Assembly: GCF_014764715.1 (NCBI RefSeq)
Contig: NZ_JACXXE010000014.1
Coordinates: 1-56,976 of the forward strand
Source: Bacillus crepusculi
GTDB lineage: Bacteria > Bacillota > Bacilli > Bacillales > Bacillaceae
DNA length: 56,976 bases
Direction: 5' to 3'
Shown: positions 48,546 to 56,042 of the stretch, piece by piece
Layout of the letters: every line of letters starts with the position of its first letter
How positions within the stretch are numbered: the first letter of the stretch is position 1
Notes under the pieces: generated by a model
What the model was told of the DNA's origin: nothing
Database searches by the model: none
The model's input: the letters and a program-made list of their open reading frames with translations, nothing else
Translations under genes and position numbers: made by a program

Positions 48546-48701
48546 ACGCACCTTCTCCCATCTATGATCTGACAAATGATTCTTAATATATATGGTTGAT
48601 TCATCTCCTGAATGAACAAAATCAGTTGTCTTTTCACCTCCTTTATAGAATTGATATTTTCTAAAAATTCTTGTATCTGTCACTAAACATGGTTTATTAT
48701 A

Positions 48702-48727
48702 TATCTAAATGATATATCTTTTAGATA
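48702..48727. promoter_or_regulatory. Inverted repeat upstream of the PadR gene, candidate operator
   Basis: TATCTAAA and TTTAGATA form a perfect inverted repeat with a 10-base spacer containing ATATAT. It lies 14 bases before the PadR start codon, in the divergent promoter gap. PadR regulators often autoregulate through such AT-rich dyads (inference). Confidence 0.55.
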
Positions 48728-48741
48728 GGTGTGTTGACGTA

Positions 48742-49293
48742 ATGAAAAAATACAATGATACGACGTATGCGATTTTAGGGATTTTAACGACAGATTGTAA
48801 GTCAGGGTACGAAGTGAAGCAATTAATTGATAAGAGCCTGCATCACTTTTGGAAAATTAGTTATGGACAAATTTATCCAGCTTTAAAGTTAATAGTCGAG
48901 GAAGGGCTTGCTGAGGTTTCACCGGCTTCTACATCTGGCCGTTCAGACAAGCGGGAATATCACCTGACTGAAAAAGGACTAGACACGTTGAGGCAATGGC
49001 TGGCGCAGCCGCTCGATCAGTTACCAGCAGAACGAAATGAAGTGTTATTAAAGCTATTCTTCGGACAATATCTTTCGTTTGAGAAAAAGCTGACACTTCT
49101 TCAGGATTATGAAAGGCAACTTCGTATCCGTTATGAGACATATGTTTCGATTGAACAAAACATTAGAGAGCTTTATCCAGTTGAAGCGGATGCGAAGTAT
49201 TGGCTGTTTACTTTAGATTATGGAAAAAGAGTGGCTCAAGCAGGAATTGATTGGTGCGTGGAAACATCCCATTTGATGAAGAAAGAAGGATAA
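48742..49293 (+). CDS. PadR-family transcriptional regulator
   Basis: The 183-residue protein has the PadR N-terminal winged helix (YAILGILTTDCKSGYEVKQLI... WKISYGQIYPALKLIVEEGL, about 5-60) and a C-terminal helical dimerisation domain of the Vir/PadR class II type. ATG 48742 is preferred; AGGTGTG lies upstream and the start falls after the inverted repeat. It is co-transcribed with a DUF4188 gene four bases downstream, its likely target. Confidence 0.85.
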   Translation: MKKYNDTTYAILGILTTDCKSGYEVKQLIDKSLHHFWKISYGQIYPALKLIVEEGLAEVSPASTSGRSDKREYHLTEKGLDTLRQWLAQPLDQLPAERNEVLLKLFFGQYLSFEKKLTLLQDYERQLRIRYETYVSIEQNIRELYPVEADAKYWLFTLDYGKRVAQAGIDWCVETSHLMKKEG

Positions 49294-49297
49294 ACGA

Positions 49298-49780
49298 ATG
49301 AAAAAAGACAAACGTGCTGGCAGGTTTACAACGGACAATTCTGACTCGATTGTTGTGTTCATCATCGGAATGAGAATCAATAAACGCTGGGCTGTCCATC
49401 AATGGCTTCCAGTATTTATGGCGATGCCTGGGATGATCAAAGAGCTGTATACGCATCAAGAGGAACTTGGTTTTCTGGGTACAGAAAATCACTTCGGTTT
49501 ACGCACCACCACCATGATCCAATATTGGAAGTCAACAGAGGACCTCCTTGCCTACGCCAAGATGGAGAAGCATTTGGCTGCTTGGAAAGGATTTAACCAA
49601 AGAGCACGGAACAATGATGCAGTCGGGATTTATCATGAAACGTATCAAGTTCAAGCCGGCTCATATGAATCTGTCTATGTGAACATGCCAGCCTATGGAT
49701 TGAGCCAGGCAAGATCTCCTATTCCAATTGGGCAAGGAAAACAAACAGCGCAGGAACGTCTAGATACAACAAATTCCTAG
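49298..49780 (+). CDS. DUF4188-family protein
   Basis: The 160-residue soluble protein has the pattern of DUF4188 (VVFIIGMRINKRWAVHQWLPVF near the start, FGLRTTTMIQYWKSTEDLLAYAK in the middle), a ferredoxin-like alpha/beta-barrel related to antibiotic-biosynthesis monooxygenase and haem dehydratase folds. Its biochemical role is unknown. Coupling to a PadR regulator, which often senses phenolics or drugs, suggests detoxification (inference). Confidence 0.7.
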   Translation: MKKDKRAGRFTTDNSDSIVVFIIGMRINKRWAVHQWLPVFMAMPGMIKELYTHQEELGFLGTENHFGLRTTTMIQYWKSTEDLLAYAKMEKHLAAWKGFNQRARNNDAVGIYHETYQVQAGSYESVYVNMPAYGLSQARSPIPIGQGKQTAQERLDTTNS

Positions 49781-49801
49781 AGAGCGATTCTCTAGGAATT
49801 T
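49771..49801. terminator. Bidirectional terminator between DUF4188 and Nudix genes
   Basis: AAATTCCTAGAGA, loop GCGAT, TCTCTAGGAATTT: a 13-bp perfect stem overlapping the DUF4188 stop codon. Confidence 0.8.
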
Positions 49802-50415
49802 CTTTTCACAACGGTCACAAAATGCTTTAATATGCGGGCTGTTAATCCCCAAATGGTGTAGTTGTCATAATCATAAAACCATTCCTCCATCGAACGACTT
49901 CCCCAGCGGTATTTCTCACCATTCATGATTTTTTCATAAGGGAAATCCTCAGCTGGTGTTGGCTGAACGGACACATGATGCAAGTACGGCTCATATTGGC
50001 TGAGCCATGATAAAGGTACGGTAAAGGTCTCTTCTACTTCTTCTTGATTGAAGGAGTGCTTCACCTTTTGCTCATCAATGATACCGACATATGGGTATAC
50101 CACAAAGGAGGGAGAAGCAATGTAGGGGCTGAGCTGTCCAAGAATCTCGACTGATTCAGGCGGAATGCCTAGTTCTTCATATGTTTCTCGCAGTGCAGCT
50201 TCCTGTGCTGTTTCGCCGCCGTCGAGTTTCCCCCCAGGGAAGCTAATATCACCAGGCTGTTTTCTCATCGTCAGCGATCGCACCTCAAATAATACATGCC
50301 ATTCCCCGTTTACTTGCACCAAAGGGACAAGGACTGCCGCCTTGAACGCTCTCTCTTCTCCAATAAACAACGGCTGTGATTGATGTAAGTCATTTTTTAA
50401 TTGGTCAATGAACAC
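49792..50415 (-). CDS. Nudix hydrolase, coenzyme A pyrophosphatase type
   Basis: The 207-residue protein has the Nudix box GGKLDGGETAQEAALRETYEELGI (about residues 60-84) preceded by SLTMRKQPGDISFP, the extra motif of CoA pyrophosphatases (NudL/YeaB type). It should hydrolyse CoA or oxidised CoA to phosphopantetheine and 3',5'-ADP. GTG 50415 is given because AGGTG lies six bases upstream; an ATG at 50421 touches that site and would add two residues. Confidence 0.85.
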   Translation of the reverse strand: MFIDQLKNDLHQSQPLFIGEERAFKAAVLVPLVQVNGEWHVLFEVRSLTMRKQPGDISFPGGKLDGGETAQEAALRETYEELGIPPESVEILGQLSPYIASPSFVVYPYVGIIDEQKVKHSFNQEEVEETFTVPLSWLSQYEPYLHHVSVQPTPAEDFPYEKIMNGEKYRWGSRSMEEWFYDYDNYTIWGLTARILKHFVTVVKRNS

Positions 50416-50507
50416 GGACATCACCTGTTTTCTGTTTCTCTTTCCTTTAGCGTATCATTGTTCACATTTCGAATAAAGATGATCTTTCTGACAATTATTT
50501 TTATCAT

Positions 50508-50529
50508 TTTGACAATTATTATTGTCAAA
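50508..50529. promoter_or_regulatory. TTTGACAAT dyad upstream of the XRE gene, candidate autoregulatory site
   Basis: TTTGACAAT and ATTGTCAAA arms around TATT form a perfect inverted repeat. A further half-site TGACAATTATT lies at 50489-50499. The dyad is 57 bases before the XRE regulator start and overlaps a TTGACA-type -35, so binding could repress the operon. Confidence 0.6.
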
Positions 50530-50585
50530 TTGAATACAATACTTTACAATCAAGATAAGATTTCAATCAAAATTGAGGTGACAGA

Positions 50586-50792
50586 ATGAAAAATCGGCTA
50601 AAAGAGCTGCGTGCGCGTGATGGTTTCAATCAAACGGAGCTTGCAAAGCGTGCAAAGGTTTCTCGCCAGACCATCAGCTTAATGGAACGAGATGAATTAA
50701 TGCCGTCTCTCTTACTCGCTGTTAAGCTTTCACGCATTTTTCAGGAACCCATTGAACGTATTTTTTTATTCGAGGAGGATGAACTCATATGA
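50586..50792 (+). CDS. XRE-family small transcriptional regulator
   Basis: The 68-residue protein is almost entirely one helix-turn-helix (LKELRARDGFNQTELAKRAKVSRQTISLMERDELMPSL), of the YozG type of short regulators. GAGGTGACAGA precedes the ATG. The stop overlaps the start of the DUF3169 gene (ATGA), a pairing common in Bacilli in which the regulator controls its membrane partner. Confidence 0.85.
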   Translation: MKNRLKELRARDGFNQTELAKRAKVSRQTISLMERDELMPSLLLAVKLSRIFQEPIERIFLFEEDELI

Positions 50793-51469
50793 AAACTGTA
50801 TACAAAATGCTCTTAGGTGCTCTCCTTGGCTTTCTCGGTGCTTACTGTTTGCTGGCAGCCGAATTTGAGATGACACTTTTGCAAGCTGCATTTGAAGCAA
50901 CTCTTGTCATCACTGGCTTGACGTTTCTATTCATCATTTATTGTTTTTCAGGCATTTCACGCATGAAGAAAAGAGTCTCTCTTTCAGTATCTGGTGATGA
51001 GGAGGATGAACTAGAGGTAAAACAGTACCGAACCTTTACTGATGTAACGTTAGCTAATACGGTGAGCACCATTTTATCGATTATTGCAATTGGTATTTCC
51101 ATCGTAACCGAGCAGCCACTCTGGCTTATTCTCGTAAATGCTGCCTTATTTTTGATCACCGTCATTCTTTCTTATGCGTCGATCTCTGTCCTAAAGCTCG
51201 TCTATCCTAATCGTCACCTACCTAGTCCTTCCGATAAAGATTATGGCAAAAAACTGCTCGCCATTTCTGATGAAGGTGAAAAGCATGTGATGCTCGATGG
51301 GCTTTTTCACACTTATCAAATGATGAATATTTTATTGACCGGTGCCATGTTTATTTTGATTGTCTATTCTCTTGGCGCCAATCACTCTCAGCTCTTCTCC
51401 ATCATCGTCGTTGGACTTATTCTAATCATTCTTAATGCATACTATATGTTGAAAATTAGAAATCGTTAA
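50789..51469 (+). CDS. DUF3169-family membrane protein
   Basis: The 226-residue protein has helices near 5-25, 32-52, 90-107, 112-134, 175-192 and 197-218, with a charged loop SGDEEDELEVKQYRTF between the second and third. This fits DUF3169, whose function is unknown. Co-translation with an XRE regulator suggests a sensing or stress role under that repressor (inference). Confidence 0.75.
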   Translation: MKTVYKMLLGALLGFLGAYCLLAAEFEMTLLQAAFEATLVITGLTFLFIIYCFSGISRMKKRVSLSVSGDEEDELEVKQYRTFTDVTLANTVSTILSIIAIGISIVTEQPLWLILVNAALFLITVILSYASISVLKLVYPNRHLPSPSDKDYGKKLLAISDEGEKHVMLDGLFHTYQMMNILLTGAMFILIVYSLGANHSQLFSIIVVGLILIILNAYYMLKIRNR

Positions 51470-51475
51470 ATAAGC

Positions 51476-51510
51476 AAAAGCACAGCGCTGTAAAAAGGCT
51501 GTGCTTTTTT
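51476..51510. terminator. Bidirectional terminator after the DUF3169 and permease genes
   Basis: AAAAGCACAGC and GCTGTGCTTTTTT arms with an 11-base loop. It serves two convergent genes. Confidence 0.85.
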
Positions 51511-51517
51511 CTGTCCG

Positions 51518-52864
51518 TTAAGTCACGCGACGTTTCTTTCGTGCATAAATCAAAAATAGGAACCCAAACCATACCGGTGTCAATAACAGCGCTGGACGTG
51601 TTGCATCAGCGAAGAGCATGATGACGAGAATGGCAGCAAAGAGCACAAGAACACAAATATTCACAAAAGGTGTGAACGGTGCTTTAAAGGTAGACGCCGC
51701 ATGTAGTTCAGGTCGTGTTTTTTTATATTTCAAATGGCAAATTAAAATAATACTCCATACCCAAATGAAGCAAATGGCACTAATTGTTGTGACAATGCCA
51801 AAGGCTTGTTCGGGAATCAGCTTGCTTAAAAGAGCACCGACCGATACCACAATCGTTGAAACGAATAGTGCATTACTTGGAACAGCATGCTTATTCAGAC
51901 GGCCAAAGGACGATGGCCCTTGTTTTTGATGACTGAGATTATACAAAATCCGGCTCGTTGAGAACATACCGCTATTACAAGCAGAAGCGGCAGACGTTAG
52001 GACAACAAAATTAATGAGTCCCGCTGCAACTGGTATCCCAATCAGTCCAAAGGTTTTCACAAAAGGGCTTTCTGATGCATTGAGCTCGGTCCATGGGTTG
52101 ATACATAGTAAAACAAAGATGGCACCCACATAGAAAAATAGAATTCTTAATGGAATTTTATTAATCGCAGATGGGATGTTCTTTTGAGGATTCGCTGTTT
52201 CTGCAGCGGAAACACCGACAAGTTCCACACCCACATACGCAAAAATCACCATCTGGAAAGACAATAAGAAGCCTGTGACACCATTTGGAAATAATCCTCC
52301 GTGTGACCAAAGGTTTGTTACTGTCACCGGTCCGGCATCTGTTTGAAAACCAATGATCAAAAAGGCAATCCCAACGCCAATTAACAGTAATATCGTAATC
52401 ACTTTAATCAGCGCAAACCAAAATTCCATTTCTCCAAAAAGCTTCACTGTTAATAAATTAAACCCTAGTAAAATCAACAAACAAATGATGGCAGGAATCC
52501 ATTGCGGAATGTCAAACCAATACTGCACATATACCCCGACCGCAATGACATCAGCCATCGCTGTCATAATCCAGCAAAACCAATACGTCCATCCCGTCAC
52601 AAAGGAAGCCCATGGGCCAAGATAGTCCTCTGCTATATCGGTTAAAGACTGATAGCCCGCCTTAGATAAGAGCAATTCTCCAAGTGCCCTCATGACAAAA
52701 AAGATGGCCATACCGACAATTAAATAAGCAAAAATGATCGACGGACCCGCCAATTGAATGGCTTTTCCAGAGCCTAAAAACAGCCCTGTCCCGATGGTTC
52801 CGCCAATTGCAATCAATTGAACATGGCGGTTTGATAAATCTCGTTTTAATTCTTGTTGTACCAA
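51518..52864 (-). CDS. APC-family amino acid permease (AapA/CycA-like) under a glycine riboswitch
   Basis: The 448-residue protein has about twelve hydrophobic segments and the APC signature RHVQLIAIGGTIGTGLFLGSG near its start. Sequence type is the D-alanine/D-serine/glycine (CycA, AapA) branch. The TTG at 52864 is chosen because GGAGGGCG lies nine bases upstream; the open frame continues into the terminator and riboswitch and is not coding there. The leader riboswitch points to glycine, or an amino acid cleared with it, as substrate. Confidence 0.85.
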   Translation of the reverse strand: MVQQELKRDLSNRHVQLIAIGGTIGTGLFLGSGKAIQLAGPSIIFAYLIVGMAIFFVMRALGELLLSKAGYQSLTDIAEDYLGPWASFVTGWTYWFCWIMTAMADVIAVGVYVQYWFDIPQWIPAIICLLILLGFNLLTVKLFGEMEFWFALIKVITILLLIGVGIAFLIIGFQTDAGPVTVTNLWSHGGLFPNGVTGFLLSFQMVIFAYVGVELVGVSAAETANPQKNIPSAINKIPLRILFFYVGAIFVLLCINPWTELNASESPFVKTFGLIGIPVAAGLINFVVLTSAASACNSGMFSTSRILYNLSHQKQGPSSFGRLNKHAVPSNALFVSTIVVSVGALLSKLIPEQAFGIVTTISAICFIWVWSIILICHLKYKKTRPELHAASTFKAPFTPFVNICVLVLFAAILVIMLFADATRPALLLTPVWFGFLFLIYARKKRRVT

Positions 52865-52923
52865 TTTCAACGCCCTCCTACGACACGATCCTATACTGGA
52901 ATAATGAACTCTCAAAAAGTCCA

Positions 52924-52954
52924 TAAAAAAAGAGATTGGATGCGCTCCAATCTC
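52924..52954 (-). terminator. Expression-platform terminator of the glycine riboswitch
   Basis: On the minus strand GAGATTGGA, loop GCGCA, TCCAATCTC, then TTTTTTT. It lies between the aptamer and the permease start, so ligand binding likely decides read-through. Confidence 0.85.
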
Positions 52955-53032
52955 ATGGTCATAAAAGAATAGCAAAATAGAGAAAAGCAATACACGGCAT
53001 CATCCATGCATCACAAATACAATATTTCGTAC

Positions 53033-53120
53033 TCTTCTGTCCTTTTGCCTGAGATTGTGAACCCTTCGGCGCCGCACATACATGCGGTCTCTCCAGAAGC
53101 TGCTCCTGCCATAGTGTGAC
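53033..53120 (-). ncRNA. Glycine riboswitch, single aptamer
   Basis: On the minus strand the conserved glycine aptamer blocks appear in order: CTGGAGAGAC, a CCGCA/TGCGG hairpin, GCGCCGAAGG, then CTCAGGCAAAAGGACAGAAG. CTTCTG and CAGAAG close the P1 stem. Only one aptamer is present; a short TGTG/CACA hairpin just upstream (53113-53123) may be a remnant partner. A terminator follows about 80 bases later. Confidence 0.9.
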
Positions 53121-53180
53121 CCACAGCAATCATAGCCTTCGTTATTTAATTAAAATGTTGTTATTTCTGAATAATTTTAT

Positions 53181-53209
53181 ATTTTACGCCTCAAGAAGAA
53201 GGCTGTCAA
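53181..53209 (-). promoter_or_regulatory. Sigma-A promoter of the riboswitch-permease transcript
   Basis: On the minus strand TTGACA, 17-base spacer, TAAAAT. Transcription should begin near 53174, before the aptamer. Confidence 0.8.
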
Positions 53210-53284
53210 TGGTAATCTTTTAAGATTTATGTATCCTTTACCTGATGCGATATGACTTCACTTCATCAACACCTATGATTAAGG

Positions 53285-53290
53285 TATAAT
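53285..53290 (+). promoter_or_regulatory. -10 element of the LacI-type regulator gene
   Basis: TATAAT, with only a weak -35 (TTCATC) 17 bases upstream; it lies 90 bases before the regulator start. Confidence 0.5.
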
Positions 53291-53379
53291 ATATCAAAAG
53301 ATGTTCGGCTCGTTTGATAGGGAAATCCATCTTGATCATGAACCAAAGTTAAGCAATCCATTGAAGTTGGTGAAAACAA

Positions 53380-54402
53380 ATGAAAAAAATGAACAAGCAG
53401 CGTGTCACATTACAGGAAGTCGCCCGTCATGCCGGTGTCTCGACCTCAACGGCCTCACTCGTTGTTCGAAACAATCCTAGAATCTCTGAAGCCACTCGAA
53501 AAAAAGTCCTGCAATCCATGGAAGCTTTAGGTTACGTATACGACCGCGTCGCTGCCAACATGCGGTCAAAAAGCTCCAATATTGTAGGTGTGATCGTCAC
53601 AGATATTTCAAACACCTTTATTTCTGAATTTCTAATCGGCGTGCAAACTACACTTGAATCACTTGGCTATACCGTTTTACTTGGTACAACCTTTGATAGT
53701 GTCGATAAACAGGAACAGCTCATTTCCACAATGGTAGAACACCGGGTTGGAGGGATAATTTTAAACCCAGCTTCGAAAAGCTCTACTCGAACGGTCAAAC
53801 AGTTAAATCAAATTCGCACCCCAAAAGTACTGGCAAACCGTGAGTTAGCGGATGTGCATTGTGACTATGTGGGCGTTGATTATGAACAAGGCACTTGGAT
53901 GGCGGTTCATCACCTTCTTCAAAAAGGACATCAACGCGTTGCCTTTTTAGGCGGCATTAAGTCCTCATCGACTTGGATTGAACGCATGAAAGGTTTCAAA
54001 AGAGCCCATGACGAGGCAAACCTGACGATTAATGAGTCACTTATCATTGATATAGAACCTACTCGCGAAGGCGGGAAACAAGCACTCGCCCAAGTCATCG
54101 ACCAGCCCAAGCCTCCTACGGCTATTTTTTGCTTTAGTGACTTAGTTGCGTTTGGAGTCATTCAGGAACTGACAGCTCGTGACATCAAGCCTGGTGAAGA
54201 CATCGATGTTGTTGGATTCGATAATATTCCTGAAGCGGAAATGTATCACCCGCCGCTCACCACTGTCTCATCATTCCCACGCTCCATCGGGGTAAAAGCT
54301 GCGAACCTTTTATATCATAAAATGAACGAACAGGATGAAGAGCTGCAGCGATTGATCTTAAAGCCTCAGCTTCATATTAGAGACACCTCTACCTCATCAT
54401 GA
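53380..54402 (+). CDS. LacI-family transcriptional regulator
   Basis: The 340-residue protein has the LacI headpiece (VTLQEVARHAGVSTSTASLVVRN, about residues 9-31) and a full ligand-binding domain (about 65-335) with FSDLVAFGVIQELTARD and DVVGFDNIPEAEMYHPPLTT. The ligand is unknown. It may act on the MFS-dehydrogenase operon downstream or on itself. The start is weakly supported by GGTGAAAACAA. It is a single gene with a strong terminator. Confidence 0.87.
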   Translation: MKKMNKQRVTLQEVARHAGVSTSTASLVVRNNPRISEATRKKVLQSMEALGYVYDRVAANMRSKSSNIVGVIVTDISNTFISEFLIGVQTTLESLGYTVLLGTTFDSVDKQEQLISTMVEHRVGGIILNPASKSSTRTVKQLNQIRTPKVLANRELADVHCDYVGVDYEQGTWMAVHHLLQKGHQRVAFLGGIKSSSTWIERMKGFKRAHDEANLTINESLIIDIEPTREGGKQALAQVIDQPKPPTAIFCFSDLVAFGVIQELTARDIKPGEDIDVVGFDNIPEAEMYHPPLTTVSSFPRSIGVKAANLLYHKMNEQDEELQRLILKPQLHIRDTSTSS

Positions 54403-54438
54403 AAAGGAGAATTGTGTACAGCAATTCTCCTTTTTTTA
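54402..54438 (+). terminator. Intrinsic terminator after the LacI-type gene
   Basis: AAGGAGAATTG and CAATTCTCCTT arms with a seven-base loop, then seven T. Confidence 0.9.
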
Positions 54439-54842
54439 TTGATCAAGTCAACCATTTCTTTGTTTCATTTTTCTTTTTTTAAATCACAAAGTCATAAACT
54501 TGACACATTTAACAGGCAGGAGTATATTTATCTCGTTGCTTCTTTTAGTATATCGTTATACCTTTCTTATCATATCATTATTTTGATTCAACAACAGATG
54601 AAATTGGTATCTTCTGATTCTGATCAAATCATGGAGATATACCTTCTAATCAAGACTGTTATAATTTTTTGCATTCTAGTAGAACGATGTACTTAATGGA
54701 AGAACAGATGAATATTCATTATTTTTTCATCAACCACATAAGGGGTGTTGTGATGGGTTTCATATTATTTAATTTTAAGGAAATAACAAAGGGTATACAA
54801 AGAATTTGACCCTAAAGGGGTTTCAAATATAGGAGTGGGAAC
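54439..54842. other. Non-coding stretch before the quinate/shikimate operon
   Basis: About 400 AT-rich bases without a supported gene. Near the right end ATTTGA and TCAAAT flank a CCC-TAAA-GGGG core (54804-54828), a dyad just before the ribosome binding site that may be an operator. A hydrophobic open frame at 54412-54696 is not accepted as a gene. Confidence 0.45.
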
Positions 54843-56024
54843 ATGAAAAATCCTTATATTAAATCGTCACTTGGCATGTATTTAAACTATTTCATGCTTG
54901 GCATGATCAATATTATTGTGGCATCCAACATGGAAAGCTTATCTGAACGCTACCATGTAGATATTCCGAAAATCAGCTTGCTTGTATCGGCAATCGGAAT
55001 CGGTAAATTAATTGCTCTCTTTTTCTCTGGACGGCTGGCAGACAGCTGGGGGCGTAAACCTGTCATTATTACAGGAAACTTTTTATACTTATTATTCTTA
55101 ATTGGGATTCCAACGACGACCAATTATACACTTGCTTTTATCTTTGCGATTTCCGCAGGGATTGCAAACTCACTGCTTGATTCAGGGACATATCCTGCTT
55201 TGACAGAATCATTTCCTAAAAAAGCAAGTTCAGCTTCTGTATTAGTGAAGGCATCCGTATCAATCGGTGCGACTGTTCTTCCATTTATCTTGGCATTCTT
55301 TATTGCACATGACATTTTCTGGGGCTGGGCATTCTTTGGATTAGGACTTCTTTATTTACTTGTAGGCATTTACTTGATCTTTATGCCGTTTCCAAATCAT
55401 AAGCAAGCGGCTTCACAAAACGATATTCCAGTTCAAGAGCAAATGAAGGAAGAACCGAAAATGTTTGGTGAAGGCTTAGCTGTAGTGCTCATGGGGTTCA
55501 CGTCTACTGCGCTGTTTGTCGTATGGCAGACATGGCTTCCGCAGCTCGGGTTAAAATTGATTGGACTTGGCACAGGACAAGCCACACAGCTTCTTTCTTA
55601 TTTTAGTATTGGTGCTCTTGTGTCTGTTCTATTGCTATCAATCGTATTAGATAAATTCATTTCACCAATTATGGTGGCTATCATTTATCCAATTGGGGCA
55701 TTCCTTGCCATGCTTTCACTATTTCAAATCGAAACATACGGCATTGTCATTGTCAGCACCTTTTTCTTAGGGTTATTCACAGCAGGAATCTTCCAGCTGG
55801 CGATGAGTATTATGATGAAATTATTCCCTACAAACAAAGCAACGGCTTCATCATATGTCAACATTGCGGCAAGCTCAGCGTTTATCCTTGTTCCACTTAT
55901 TACAAGCGGACTCGTCAGCACGTACGATATTAAAATGACGTTATTTTTCGATATGATCATTGCGGTGATTAGTGTAGTCTTAGCGGTCTTTGTTCTTGGA
56001 CGCATGAAAAAATTGTTTAGATAA
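54843..56024 (+). CDS. MFS transporter, probable quinate/shikimate carrier
   Basis: The 393-residue protein has twelve hydrophobic segments with the MFS loop motif GRLADSWGRKPVIITG (about residues 60-75) and a cytoplasmic loop of about 30 residues after helix six. AGGAGTGGGAAC precedes the ATG. Being followed after 18 bases by a quinate/shikimate dehydrogenase gene, it probably imports one of these hydroaromatic acids (inference). Confidence 0.8.
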   Translation: MKNPYIKSSLGMYLNYFMLGMINIIVASNMESLSERYHVDIPKISLLVSAIGIGKLIALFFSGRLADSWGRKPVIITGNFLYLLFLIGIPTTTNYTLAFIFAISAGIANSLLDSGTYPALTESFPKKASSASVLVKASVSIGATVLPFILAFFIAHDIFWGWAFFGLGLLYLLVGIYLIFMPFPNHKQAASQNDIPVQEQMKEEPKMFGEGLAVVLMGFTSTALFVVWQTWLPQLGLKLIGLGTGQATQLLSYFSIGALVSVLLLSIVLDKFISPIMVAIIYPIGAFLAMLSLFQIETYGIVIVSTFFLGLFTAGIFQLAMSIMMKLFPTNKATASSYVNIAASSAFILVPLITSGLVSTYDIKMTLFFDMIIAVISVVLAVFVLGRMKKLFR

Positions 56025-56042
56025 TTAAAGGAGATGTCAATC

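Noticed and set aside
48546..48683. N-terminal extension of 46 residues on the anchored unknown protein
   Set aside because: No ribosome binding site, and it would place a polar segment before the anchor helix; the ATG at 48545 has a good one.
50401..50589. Open frame of 62 codons before the XRE gene
   Set aside because: It has no ribosome binding site and runs through the TTTGACAAT dyad and promoter region; it is antisense to the Nudix start.
52865..52990. N-terminal extension of the riboswitch-controlled permease
   Set aside because: The extension reads through the terminator hairpin and toward the aptamer; the GGAGGGCG and TTG at 52864 give the proper start.
54412..54696. Open frame of 94 hydrophobic codons after the LacI-type gene
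   Set aside because: It begins with a GTG inside the terminator hairpin, has no ribosome binding site, and its hydrophobicity is expected from AT-rich non-coding DNA.
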